From assembly GCA_022747635.1 (NCBI GenBank), contig JAKTNV010000041.1, positions 2,728,501-2,792,500 of the forward strand: a DNA stretch of 64,000 nt, read 5' to 3'. Below are positions 52,665 to 63,193 of the stretch, piece by piece (positions within the stretch are counted from its first letter, which is position 1; every line of letters starts with the position of its first letter). Made by a program: the position numbers and the translations under genes. Below the pieces are notes generated by a model that saw nothing but the letters and a program-made list of their open reading frames with translations, did no database searches and had not been told where the DNA came from. Origin of the DNA: Hetaerina americana (lineage: Eukaryota; Arthropoda; Insecta; Odonata; Calopterygidae).

Positions 52665-54990
52665 AAAACTCCTTGGGCAAACCATACATGCGTGCTTATC
52701 ACATGAGAGTAATAGATGGAAATTAATTGTTCCCTGCGAGACTATGGAATCGTCGCAATAAAATGAAAACCGACACTTGGTTTCCCCACAGCAGAGATCG
52801 CGACGAAAAACTCCACTTTAATATAAAGGTCTCTGCAGAAATGTCCTTCATAGGCATTATGCAGGAGTGGGCGGAGGGGACGACTGCGTTGCCCGAGGGT
52901 TCGCCCGAGGCTATCGAGGGAGAGCAGAGGCATCAAGGCGGCCCTTCTGGTGCACCGATGAGGAGCCTTAGGTGAAGGGAAGAGACGGGGCGGAAATCGG
53001 GTGCCCAAGAGAGGGTGACCTGCGAGCATGCCACGGTTCGTTAAATTATAACGTCATTACGACAGAATCTATTTTTAAAATATTCATCCCCTAGGTTGTT
53101 CTAGGATAGGTAATTCATTTCCGCTGCGCAGGATTTTGGTCATTACGCGACTCCCGCTCTCCAAATCTGTCGGACGCTTTGCAAGGAGAGACGGAGAGAA
53201 ATGCAATCCTGCTTCAGTCTGAACTTACGTCCCTTCCTATCCGAAAATTTAACCTCTTTTGTCCAAGATGCTAGTGCTCTTACCGTTTAGAATGTTGACT
53301 CAAGGTTTCCTGCGTTTTTCCCGCTCGAAACTTAAAATCACTGAAGAAAGAAAATAAATGGATATCATTAGCGTTAAGTAATAAAACGGAGGAGACGACA
53401 AGCACGAGTTAATTTTTCTCCCAGCGTTCTCCTTAAAATCCATCCTCTTGATGGAGAGGGGGGAGAGGGAGTAAGAGGGAGTAAGAGGGAGGGAGAGGGA
53501 GTAAGAGGGAGAGAGAATGGACTCTTGGGAGAATCGAGTTGTGCTCTTGACGTCAACCCCCGAAAGTGAGGCCGGTCGTTTGACAGCCGACGTCCGGCAG
53601 AGGTCGGAAAGGGGATGAAAGTTCCAGGGGGACGGGGCGGGGGCGAGGGGGCTGGGGCGAGGGGGCGGGGTAAGGGGCTGAAAAGTCTCCCGGAAACAAG
53701 GACGAGCCAAGAAGGCGTGCCACTGGGAGAACTTGAGAGAGGGTGGAGATGGCGGCTGTCGACGAAAGAGAATGGGATTCTTCCGCAAGGAGAGAAGAAA
53801 GTATCGAGGATTTTTTCCGGAAATTCCTCGAGAGAGAGAGAGGGAGAGAGAAAGAGAGAGAGGGAGACGACTGATCCATTTCGTCTGGCGCACGGTCGAA
53901 GCACGGCGCCGTTCCCTTCTTTGTCTTCTTCTTCCTCGAAGCGAAGACGGATGCCTCGACGGAAATCGCACGTGCGCTGAAATTTCAATTCGCATTGATT
54001 GTGACTGCGCGCGCACACTGATACGGAAAATACGTGTTTTTGTACATACAAACAAAAACGTAAAGGTCACCAAGAAAAAAATAATAGAGTAATAATATGA
54101 CCTTATGGACATTTCCAGAACTCAATTTTAGCAATCGGCGTGAATTGGCATTTTCATTCTGCCTGCCCTTATGTTTACAAACTAATGACTTCTGATTGCT
54201 GTATTGAGGGAAAAAATACATTTTAAAAGCTACCTAAAAGTAACAGGTAAAATATTAGGCCATTTTAGGACAATATTATATTTCACGAGATCACCAAAGC
54301 AAGCTTAGAAATGAAATACTTTGTCCACCTCGTAAGTGCATTGAAACCATGTATTAATTTAAATTGCAATTTATTCCATTTGTTTGCATGTCGTCCATGA
54401 CGCAGTGATCACATGTCCTTCCGACAAATATAGAGTTAAGGGGCTTTCACCCTCCCTTCCTTCTCCCTCCCTTCAAAAGACTCCCTTGGCTCAATTTGGT
54501 TCGCCAGTCCCTCGGCCAGTCCGCCGCCCCTCCGGTTGTCCCTTCCATCCCCCGACCATCCCCCCTATGCATTAATCCAGCAACGTGGTGGGCGAGGAGG
54601 GTTGAAGAGGGGGTGGCAGGGGAGAGCTTTATAAAGGGGGTAGTTTTAAGTTCCCCGAACCCTTGCTCTTACTTGGGAGTTACGAGGATGGAGGAGTCAG
54701 GATTAGCGGGCGCCCTCGTGTGTTCTTCAGCTGCAGTCCCCCGTCCCCGCCACAACTGCCCCGTACCCTGAAGGCATTTGAAAGAAACGGGGGCGAAGGA
54801 AGGAGGGTTAGGGATGTATTCAAGAGGGTGGTGTGAGAGGTCGGGGAAAATGGCCCACATGGAGAGGAGGGAATGCCGTTGCTTTAAATAGATAGGAATC
54901 GGTCCTGGGAGTCACTCTCCGGGGGAGAAGGGGTTAGGGGGGTAGGGAGATATCGGAGGCCGGACGGGGAGGGGGAGGAGAGACCCCTGG
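52665..54990. other. No recognisable gene; purine-rich minisatellite-like tracts
   Basis: GAGGGAGTAAGAGGGAGTAA units at about 53455-53515, a G-rich block at 53620-53680 and GAGAGAGA at 53829-53870. The 270- and 225-codon minus-strand frames across this purine-rich block are low-complexity (Ser/Pro/Leu runs), so I do not call them genes. Confidence 0.55.
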
Positions 54991-54994
54991 CTCC

Positions 54995-55345
54995 CACTTG
55001 AGGAGGAGGAGAGGCAAGGCAGCGTGCATGAAATTGAAGCTCATCTTATTGGAAGGAAATGGGATTCGCATTTCGCCCCAGAACAAGGCCTCTTCTTTCC
55101 TCTGGGCGACGCGCCATCTCGCGCGCGAGCCTCACAACACACCGCTGCGGTGGGACGCCTCCGAATCGCGCGCTCTTGTTCTCGTGATTTCGTCGCGGCG
55201 TAACTCGAATCCCCCGCCCCCATCCACGTCCTCGTTCCCGCCTCTGGGGCATCAGCCCGCCCCCACGCCGCCCCCGGGCAACGCAAACCGCAGAGCGGGG
55301 GTGATGGAGCACCCGGCGTCGGAAACGTGGTCCTGGAAGGCGAAT
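54995..55345. other. GC- and CpG-rich island, unexplained
   Basis: CpG dinucleotides are dense between about 55090 and 55340 (e.g. GCGACGCGCC, TCGCGCGCGAGC, TCGTCGCGGCG), unlike the AT-rich surroundings. Overlapping open frames exist on both strands (e.g. plus 54998-55540, minus 55041-55475), as expected for stop-poor GC-rich DNA. It could be a promoter or first exon of a host gene, but no protein family is recognisable. Confidence 0.5.
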
Positions 55346-55544
55346 ATTTTGCGCAATGAAATATTCCACGCGTGTTGTGGGCAACGAAAGGACTCTTTCG
55401 TATCGCAAACTGCTCGCCCTCACTTTTGCCGTGGTTATTTGTGCTCGAGGGAAACACACACGCACTTAGGAACATCGCTGGTTCACGTGTTGAAGCCGCC
55501 TCGCAACACCATTTCCAAACCTGTCCAGGATTTAATATGAATTT

Positions 55545-56630
55545 CTCGATTTATGTATTTCAGGTTATCTGCACGTTATCAAAGTTAGGTTTGCACTGCC
55601 CCTGACTACTATTATACGCGTACCACTTGGCGCGTCAACTCCCAATTTCTTCGCTTTGGACCATTTTCTTCTCAATTCCCTCGTAACTTTGTCTTGGTTT
55701 CCTGCCGTCTAAAAAGCCTTCTCACTGCTTGACTTCCGCGGCATTTTCCTTGCTATTGCGGCCCTCTCTGCATCCCATTCACCCACAATACATTCTCGTG
55801 CGTTCTTTCCGCCTTGATGTGTGTGATTTCACCAACGAATTCCACCCTCCCAAACACATAAAATCTCTTTCTTAGTTTTCCTCCATTTCCAGCAAATTTT
55901 ATTCATTTTTTTAACTGTACATATCCCACAAGCTTCCAATCTACGTTCGACCTTACTCTTACCTCCTATTTTAGGACGCATGGAGCACTACGCTCTGTTT
56001 TAAGGACTCAAATTGTAAGTTCTTTATTCCCTCGGTGTCAAAAGGAAAAATAATTAAAAACTAAAAAAAAATATGCAAGAAATTATAAGTACTCTATGCA
56101 GCCTATAATCATAGAAATTTTATCTTGTAAAAGGGAAGCTACAATATTTGCAATGAACATGTTAGAGTAAGTTTTAAAATGTTGAAAAATATGTTTTTAT
56201 AAGTCGAGTTATGATAATGGTTAATGTTTCAGCACCGAGGTCTCGCAGATTATTCGTACTCCTACATACATTGGTCGCTTGGATCATGCATATAAAATTC
56301 GGGAAATAGATGCCAGAACTAGCAGACTCAAGGACTCCTTCTTCCCACGGACAATACGGGATAGCAACTGCAGGGTTATAGATAGCAAAAATTCCACTTG
56401 CCACCCTCAGCGTCTAAAAATAATTAGTTCTATTTAAATGCATGTTCTTCCACTAACCTTATGTGTTTTGTTATAATAACCCATTCTTTTGGAATGACCT
56501 CATTCGTGTTCTGTTCATCTGTTTTTAAGTCTCCCTTTCAATCCCTCGTCCCTCTCCGCGGGGGGAAATTCCTGCTACCTGCAACGTTGGGTCGCATTCC
56601 CTGCCTTTTACAGACTCTTTGGGGGTAGAG
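55545..56630. other. No recognisable gene
   Basis: Mixed spacer. Between about 55640 and 55980 the minus strand has a faint, stop-ridden LINE-like flavour that I cannot confirm. Confidence 0.4.
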
Positions 56631-56639
56631 TATTTTGTG

Positions 56640-56945
56640 GTGCATTTTCATGTGGTAGTGATGTTTCAATTTCTTGCTTGTTGTGTCCTGGCTTCCGTGT
56701 TGTAGGATGGCTTTCGTGCTGCATCATGGGGTGCAGTTTTTTAGTTGTTTTGCGGTATATAGTATGTGTTTGCATGAGTATTGGATGAAGGGATTTTTGC
56801 ATGAGTTTGTGCGCTGCTGTGGGTGTAATTTTCCGTGTTGTTTTTTTGCATGTGGTATTTTTCCTTTTTGCGGTTGGTGACCTAACACCCCCCGCCAAAC
56901 GCCCTTGCGGCGGCTTGCGGGGTATTATGTAGATGAAGAATGGTA
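56640..56945 (+). mobile_element. CR1/L2-group LINE 3' UTR tail
   Basis: The terminal block GACCTAACACCCCCCGCCAA ... GGCGGCTTGCGGGGTATTAT, then GTAGATGAAG, is the same as at 12415-12480. The upstream UTR is G/T-rich. No coding part is visible. Confidence 0.68.
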
Positions 56946-56949
56946 GAGC

Positions 56950-57475
56950 AATAAATACTCAATTTCCATTAATTTGGCGGATAAACTTACAGATGCAATC
57001 GATTGCTAGACTAACTCATCAGCTAATGGTGTCTCAAAACAATTGATGCGTTTTCTGTATTGTTCATGCTTAACTAAAATTAAAATGGGAAATGAAATGA
57101 GCTATCGGTTGGTTCACACGAACATTCCCACACCCAACTTAAACCTTGGGTGGGTTAAGATGACTTTTTTCGGAAACCTCAGCGAGTCCTACTAAATTAT
57201 TTCCCTAGGAATGCTTTACATTTATTTTTCAAAATGAGAGCACCAATGATAATCTTCCGAGCAAGCGCAGGGCTAAGTGGAATCAGAAAAAGTAAATCGT
57301 CCGTGCAAAGGGCCACGCGTGAAACTGTGGCGTCGAGCACGGAGGGCGATAGGGCAGACGAACGAGGGCCAAGGACAATGCGAGTCGTGGCCCTCAGAGC
57401 CAGAGGAAGGGATGGAGCACCACACTGGCCGAACCTGCGCATTGTCACCCACGAAAGCCCACCAAGCTACGAGCA
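56950..57475. other. No recognisable gene
   Basis: Contains a 125-codon plus-strand frame (57234-57611) with no family resemblance and a strong opposite-strand overlap; probably not a gene. Confidence 0.45.
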
Positions 57476-57479
57476 CATA

Positions 57480-57675
57480 TTTACGTTGATATGTAGAAAC
57501 ATAGTGAAAGGGGTTAAAAGAAACAAAAGAGAAGAGACAAAAATAGGACAGGCGGAACAACGGAATGGTGCGGAACACATGTGGGAAAGTACTTTCTTCA
57601 CCGGGAGTTGAACCACGGACGTTCTAATTGCCGGGCTGATGCTCTAACCAATTGATCTATCGAGGAGACGTAATT
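57480..57675 (-). mobile_element. tRNA-derived SINE, variant
   Basis: Minus strand: CGATAGATCAATTGGTTAGA (A box) and GTGGTTCAACTCCCGGTGAA (B box), then GAAAGTACTTTCCCACATG and a GTTTCTACATAT-containing body. It has the layout of family A but a diverged body. Confidence 0.7.
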
Positions 57676-57679
57676 CCCG

Positions 57680-57920
57680 TCGAAATTCGGTGGGATTTAA
57701 GAAAACAAGTGCTCCAATTCTCTCGCCAAGAGATGGCGTTCGGGAGCTGTCTCAACCTCCACCAGAGAAATGGAAGAGGACAAAAGAGGAAACGAGAGCA
57801 AGGAAATCAATCAAACGATTCCTCCTTTTGTGGAAGCAGGTGCTCTCGAACGTCGTTTTCTGGCCAAATAATCGGGCCAAGTGGTCAAATAAACCTCCCT
57901 AAGAAGTTTTCAACATGATT
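57680..57920. other. Spacer between two SINEs
   Basis: No feature recognised. Confidence 0.4.
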
Positions 57921-57924
57921 TGCG

Positions 57925-58090
57925 TTACCTCGAAAGCTCAAGTGGTTAGAGCATCCGCCCAGCAAGTGGAAAGATCCAGTCAAGGAAATATTTTTGCGCT
58001 TGTGATTCGCCCCATTTCACCTTCCCCACCTCTCCTGTGCTCGTCCTTTATATGTGTTCCTATCCCTTTTCCCTAAAATTATTTCCATGC
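57925..58090 (+). mobile_element. tRNA-derived SINE, family A
   Basis: CGAAAGCTCAAGTGGTTAGA (A box), a decayed B-box half (AAAGATCCAGTCAAGG), then AAATATTTTTGCGCTTGTGA, CCCACCTCTCCTGTGCTCGT and ATATGTGTTCCTATCCCTTT. It matches the minus-strand copy at 45790-45965; an AT array follows about 50 bp downstream. Confidence 0.8.
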
Positions 58091-58141
58091 GAATTAGACA
58101 TGTTGGCCATAAGGCGGAGGTTTGTGTTTGAATGTGTGAGC

Positions 58142-58192
<51 letters not shown>
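58142..58192. repeat. (AT)n microsatellite
   Basis: AT array passing into ATACAT repeats up to about 58240, where a PLE palindrome begins. Confidence 0.95.
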
Positions 58193-58196
<4 letters not shown>

Positions 58197-58240
58197 CATA
58201 TATACATATATATACATGTACATATACATATATATATATG

Positions 58241-58424
58241 TATTGAAATTAAATTTAAAAAACTTCGCCTTTCCAAATAAACCACTTTTATTACTACCTA
58301 GGTTTCGTTATGGTATAACATCATCAGGTTACTTGACCTGATGATGTTATACCATAGCGAAACCTAGGTAGTAATAAAAGTGGTTTATGTGGAAAGGCGA
58401 AGTTTTTTAAATTTAATTTCAATA
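58241..58424. mobile_element. Palindromic PLE terminal dimer with hammerhead-like cores
   Basis: Arms 58241-58329 and 58336-58424 (89 bp each, two mismatches) around a 6-nt spacer. Each arm, read outward, begins ACCTGATGATGTTAT, forms the GUUAU / AUAAC stem (AUAGC in the right arm), then GAAACCTAGGTAGTA. The core CUGAUGA-GAAA is exact. AT-rich microsatellite lies to the left and a TATATGTAT-type run to the right (about 58467-58500). Confidence 0.82.
58336..58372 (+). ncRNA. Hammerhead-like core (right arm of palindrome)
   Basis: CUGAUGA at 58338-58344, one U, stem II GUUAU / AUAGC with loop ACC, GAAA at 58359-58362, then the self-complementary CCUAGG that could form stem III with the CCUAGGUUU of the left arm. 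It competes with the long hairpin of the whole palindrome. Self-cleavage untested. Confidence 0.55.
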
Positions 58425-58439
58425 TGAAGAATTTCCACC

Positions 58440-59475
58440 AAGTGACGCCAGAAACTGTTTCATTCATATATATGTATTTATATATATGTATATACATATA
58501 CATTCAAGAATGAAATTACGTCCTTTTCCATTATCACAATCATTATTAAATTGGCAGTGTCAAATAAGCCGATGTGCCGAAATGAGGAGCTCTCAGGTAG
58601 CGAAATCAAAAATCCGTCCTATTCCTTTTTTGCTCCCACTCCACGTCGAGGGGGGGTGCGCTATCTGCTGCTGTCGGCTTCCCTCTTCCCAACATCCCGC
58701 CGAAGAAGGAAATTATATTACGAGCCACTTAAACGGGATGATGGGAAGGAAAAAGGGCGGTGGGGGGCAGAGGGGAGGAGGTTAAGGTTCGGAGAAACGA
58801 AAGCGGGAGGGAGGGGTGGAGGGGGTCATTATTGGAGGCGGTGGAGGTTGTGGGCGGAAGGAGTGGCCGCATGAATGAAAGCGCGGCGCTACATGAGGAG
58901 CATGGAAGTCTATGGAGGAGAAGAGGGAACAGGAAACGAAGGGGGCTAATGCGAGAAACCAGAACATGGCGCCCTTACGTTCGAATGGAAAAAATGTGGG
59001 AAGAGGAAAAAAATTCGCCATGCCCGCAATAATACGCACGCACGCGCGCAAAAATGCAAAAATTCACACACGCACAAATAGATGCAAAAAGGAAAAAAGA
59101 AAGAAACCTAGCACCTCGAAGGCCGCAATCGCCACGGAATGACTCGCCTCTCCCCCACCTATCCATAAGGAAAAATATTCCCTCGGTGACCAGCGGGCGT
59201 AGGTGAGACCAAAGCACTCAGCTCATTTTTGACTCCATCACTTTTTTGAAATAACAGTAAAAAACCCGACGATCTAATATTTATGCCAGGTGTGAAACTA
59301 TTCACTCACAACGTGATGCCATTATTTTTCACCATTTATGACGAATAAGTTTCCGCGATGTCCAAAACCATAGAGACGGATTCAATAAGGTAAATACAAG
59401 ATGCAGGATGCATTCCTAGATACTGATGTCTTTCGTTAATTTAATTACGTCTTGGAAGCAAAATGCCGTTTAAAA
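58440..59475. other. No recognisable gene
   Basis: G-rich stretch at 58740-58880 and A-rich stretches after. No family recognised. Confidence 0.5.
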
Positions 59476-59480
59476 TACTA

Positions 59481-59803
<323 letters not shown>

Positions 59804-59833
59804 GCTTTCGTAGACGTAACACGGAAGTGCCGA

Positions 59834-60107
59834 ATAGTACAATACACAGTAACACACAATATAGAAACACAAATAAAGAAGAACACTCACACGTTATTTC
59901 TTGATATTTCGACGGAAACAATCCGTCTTCCTCTGAAGATATAGAAGTAATGACTCATGAGTCATGATCATGACTCATCATAATGAGTCATTACTTCTAT
60001 ATCTTCAGAGGAAGACGGATTGTTTCCGTCGAAATATCAAGAAATAACGTGTGAGTGTTCTTCTTTTTTTGTGTTTCTATATTGTGTGTTACTGTGTATT
60101 GTACTAT
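59834..60107. mobile_element. Palindromic PLE terminal dimer, 125-bp arms
   Basis: Arms 59834-59958 and 59983-60107 with one mismatch seen and a 24-nt spacer that is itself largely palindromic (GAGTCATGATCATGACTC). Each arm has CAGAGGA, A, GACGGA / UCCGUC hairpin, GAAATATC, GTGTGAGTGTTC and GTGTTTCTATATTGTGTG. AT repeats lie on both sides. The same unit, single, is at 43154-43293. Confidence 0.88.
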
Positions 60108-60120
60108 ATATATATATATA

Positions 60121-60440
60121 ATGGGCTGACACAATATAACACAAATAGAATAGAATAGCAACATTTAAAAGGACACTCACACGGTAAATTGTTCGAGCTT
60201 TCGGCCCTCTCAGAGGCCTTCTTCAAGAGAGACTGAAAATATGCTGTTGCTGTGGAGAGGGGAAAAAAGTATGGGCGGGGAGGGGAGGTGTGGAGGGAAT
60301 GCTGGGAAGGAAATTAAATATGACGGTTAAGGGTGGAAAAGCTCGAACAATTATCCGTGTGAGTGTCCTTTTAAATGTTGCTATTCTATTCTATTTGTGT
60401 TATATTGTGTCAGTCCATTATTGTGCCGCTCGTGTGAGTT
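60121..60440. mobile_element. Small non-autonomous PLE with inverted terminal units
   Basis: Inverted arms about 60121-60208 and 60337-60422 (GACACAATATAACACAAATA ... CATTTAAAAGGACACTCACAC and its complement) flank about 130 bp that includes the minus-strand hairpin and TTGAAGA core (60209-60235) plus G-rich sequence. The left arm matches the solo unit at 22385-22558. AT arrays flank both sides. Confidence 0.8.
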
Positions 60441-60453
60441 TTTCCGTACAATC

Positions 60454-60455
<2 letters not shown>

Positions 60456-60521
<66 letters not shown>
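60456..60521. repeat. (AT)n microsatellite
   Basis: AT array between the PLE unit and LINE copy 5. Confidence 0.96.
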
Positions 60522-60523
<2 letters not shown>

Positions 60524-60566
60524 CGCCTGTATACCGGATGCGGACTCAGACCACAATTAAGTTGTT

Positions 60567-60944
60567 ATGAAATGTAGCGTCCGTTTCAAAAAGATAAGGC
60601 AGGGTCGGCGAGAGAGAAAATGGAATGTGGAATGCCAGTGGCGGCGGTTTAGAAAATGGAAAGAACAAGCATTAAATGGTTTGAAAAGGAAGGAATATAT
60701 ACAGGTGGTAGAGGAAATCATGGAGGATGGTAAAGAGCTAAGTACTATCGAAGAAAAATGGGAATATATCAAGAAAGGGTTATCGAAAACCACAAAATAC
60801 ACTATTGGAACCGTTAACGCTAAAAGGACTAGGAAACCATGGATCACGGATGAGATGATCACAAAGATGGATGAGCGGCGAAAATGGAAGAATGTAAATA
60901 CAGAATTAGGCAAAATGAAGTACAAAGATTTAAAAATAAATTGA
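60567..60944 (+). pseudogene. LINE linker between endonuclease and RT (copy 5)
   Basis: 125 codons, basic and helical: GRRERKWNVECQWRRFRKWK, YIQVVEEIMEDGKELSTIEE, TVNAKRTRKPWITDEMI. It corresponds to the region before the RT in this family; relatives are at 34.2 and 38.3 kb. Ends in a stop where sister sequence continues. Confidence 0.72.
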
Positions 60945-61338
60945 GGCGGCCAACAAATAAAGCCAAATAAGCATGGTGGAAGACGCAGTGCGAGGATATG
61001 GAAAGTCTGCAGAGGAAGGGTGAAATCGGTGCGCTGTAGAGCAAAGTTAAATCTTTATCGGGAAGTAAGAATTGGAGATCAATGCTAACAGTTAGGCATA
61101 GGGCGGGTAAGGTGTAAGGTAATAGTTGACACAGGAAAGATCCAAGAGAGATGGAAAGAATATATAGAAAAACTGTATAGTAAAGAGCTTAGACCAACAA
61201 AGTTAGACGTTGAAAAGGAACATCACGTAGAGGAAGATAGCTTAGGTCCAGGAACACTATACAATGAGATAGATAGGGCATAAGGGAGATGAAACTAAAT
61301 AAGGCCTTGGGGGTGGACGACATGAACTTTTAAAATGC

Positions 61339-62025
61339 TTGGGAAAATGTGGGAGGAAGAGGCTATATGGGCTGATCCGTAGTATTTATGAGGAGGGAAT
61401 CTGGCCGGAAGACTTTGTGAGAGCAGTTTTAGTTCCTATTCCGAAAATGGTAAAGGCTACATCATGTGAGGACTACAGGACGATACATTTGATATCCCAC
61501 GCAGCTAAAGTTATTCTCAGGGTGATAAACAAAAGGATAGAGAGTAGGGCAAATGATTACTTAGGGGATGAACAGTTTGGGTTAAGGAAGGAGAGAGGTA
61601 CGCGTGATGCCATTGCAGTAATGAGATTATTAATCGAGAGGAATATAGAACACAACCAGGAGGTATTTGCCTGCTTCGTAGATTTCGAAAAAGCGTTTGA
61701 TAGATTGAATTGGGAAAAACTAATGAGTATATTGCAGAAAATAGGAATAGATTGGAGGGAAAGGAGGCTAATCCGCAACCTGTACATGTCTCAGACAGCT
61801 CAGGTGAGGGTGGGAAACGGGGAGTCAGGATGGGCAGTGTTAGGAAGGGGTGTAAGGCAGGGTTGCCCATTATCACCGTTGCTGTTCAACCTGTACGCAG
61901 AAGAAATGATCAAAGAGGCATGGGATGAACTCGAGGTAGGAATGAAAGTGGGCGGGGAATTCGTAAAATCAGATAGGTTTGCTGATGACCAAGCTTTAGT
62001 TTGTCAGTCAGCCAAGGGGCTGTAA
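61339..62025 (+). pseudogene. LINE reverse transcriptase domain (copy 5), open through motif C
   Basis: 228 codons from YEEGIWPEDFVRAVLVPIPK through EDYRTIHLISHAAKVILRV, LRKERGTRDAIAVMRLL, motif A CFVDFEKAFDRLNWEK, motif B RGVRQGCPLSPLLFN, to motif C RFADDQALVCQ. All catalytic aspartates are intact. It ends at TAA (62023-62025), where copies at 29.3 kb read CAA, so a single substitution truncates the ORF before the thumb. The endonuclease is missing, so the copy is not autonomous. Confidence 0.88.
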
Positions 62026-62028
62026 GCA

Positions 62029-62226
62029 TTGCTGAGTGAATTGGAAATTCAGTGCGACAGGTATGGGATGAGAATCAATATTAATAAAACAAAGGTTACG
62101 CGATTTTCTAGAAAGAAAAAGGCCAAGGTTAACATTAAAATAGGTGGGCAAAAACTAGAGCAGGTGAACAGTTTACGTATCTCGGTAGTGTTTTGGACCA
62201 CCAGGGTCAAAGTAGTAGGGATGTAA
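62029..62226 (+). pseudogene. LINE RT thumb start (copy 5)
   Basis: 65 codons, LSELEIQCDRYGMRININKT, FSRKKKAKVNIKIGGQKLEQ, then a frameshift at about 62165 disrupts the YLGSVL motif. Confidence 0.78.
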
Positions 62227-62412
62227 GGAGAAGAATTGCGCTAGGCAAAGAGGCCTTCACATGGAGGAGAGAGTTGATGACAGGGACTTTGAGTAAGGAT
62301 GTTAAGAAAAGACTCAGTAAGAACTAGCACAGACTAAGTAAAAACTTTGATATGGAGTGTAGCTATGTAAGGTGCGGAAACGTGGTTATTTAGGCAGGAG
62401 GATAGACGTAGA

Positions 62413-62682
62413 TTGGAGGCTTTTGAAATGTGGGTGTGGAGAAGAATGGAGATTGTGAAATGGACAGAGAAGAAAACAAATGAGGGAGTACTTGGTATGG
62501 TGGGCGAAGGGTGGGGTTTGTTGGGAGAAATCCTATGGAGGCAGGAAAAGTGGATGAAGGGGGTGTTGACCGTCAGTGGGATTTTGAAGACTGTGATAGA
62601 AGGTAGAATGTTGGGCAAAAGAGGAAAGGGAAGGAACAGGATAGGGATGTTGCACAGGATGAAGGGAGGAAGAAAGTACTGA
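62413..62682 (+). pseudogene. LINE RT C-terminal block (copy 5)
   Basis: 89 codons: EAFEMWVWRRMEIVKWTEKK, EGVLGMVGEGWGLLGEILWR, WMKGVLTVSGILKTVIEGRM, GKRGKGRNRIGML. Matches the same block in copy 2 on the minus strand at 5.2-5.4 kb. Confidence 0.8.
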
Positions 62683-62805
62683 AGAAAGAGATGAAGAGGG
62701 ACCTGATATAGAGTAGGATGATGGATTTTGTGTTTTGTTAGGAGTGATAAAATATTTGTTTGGTAGTTGTGTCCATCCAAAAACCTACCTTAACCGGTAG
62801 ATTAC

Positions 62806-62807
<2 letters not shown>

Positions 62808-62891
<84 letters not shown>
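62808..62891. repeat. (AT)n microsatellite at the 3' tail of LINE copy 5
   Basis: 84 bp of AT directly after GGTAGATTACCTA, where sister copies have (TAA)n or (TTA)n tails. Confidence 0.96.
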
Positions 62892-62892
<1 letters not shown>

Positions 62893-63143
62893 TTCTCCCC
62901 CTACTACAAAGAGCACGTGGTGAAACGGCTTGCACGTCAGTCAGACGGGTCAGACGCCATTGCAGCCGCCTCACTGAGGAAACGACGCTGCGTGGCCTAC
63001 CTTTCGTCTGGCTCCTAAACTTCGACCTATCTGGCAGGGGTGACTCTACCAGGTGCAATTATTATTACTCACGCCAGCACAGCTCTAGGGGTCATCGGAA
63101 CGCATAAGCCCTTCCACCATGTCAAGGTTTTAATCCGGGGAGG

Positions 63144-63146
<3 letters not shown>
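62892..63146 (-). mobile_element. RTE-like LINE 5' UTR fragment
   Basis: Minus-strand 5' UTR: CCTTGACATGGTGGAAGGGC at the far end, TAGAGCTGTGCTGG, TCACCCCTGCCAGATAGGTC, CGCAGCGTCGTTTCCTCAGT. Same as 27683-27850. It sits between two AT arrays, with no coding part. Confidence 0.82.

Positions 63147-63190
<44 letters not shown>
63147..63190. repeat. (AT)n microsatellite
   Basis: AT array between the LINE 5' UTR and a PLE palindrome. Confidence 0.95.

Positions 63191-63193
<3 letters not shown>

Larger units (their letters stand above)
60540..62807 (+). mobile_element. RTE/BovB-like LINE, copy 5, 5'-truncated, with 3' end
   Basis: Starts next to an AT array, lacks the endonuclease, and carries the linker (60567-60944), a decayed stretch (60945-61330), RT (61339-62025), thumb (62029-62480), C-terminal block (62413-62682) and the conserved 3' end CCATCCAAAAACCTACCTTA, whose tail has become (AT)n at 62808. 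It is the least damaged RT domain of the family in this window. Confidence 0.9.

Noticed and set aside
53300..54112. A 270-codon minus-strand open frame (and a 225-codon one in another frame)
   Set aside because: It lies over purine-rich, low-complexity DNA (GAGGGAGTAAGA units); the translations are runs of Ser, Leu and Pro in every frame with no domain. Two long overlapping frames on one strand indicate stop-poor composition.
55041..55475. Minus-strand open frame of 144 codons in the CpG-rich block
   Set aside because: Overlaps open frames on both strands; CpG-rich DNA lacks stops. No start context, domain or splice signals that I can defend.
57234..57611. 125-codon plus-strand frame
   Set aside because: No recognisable domain, runs into an antisense SINE head at its end, and an opposite-strand frame of similar length exists.
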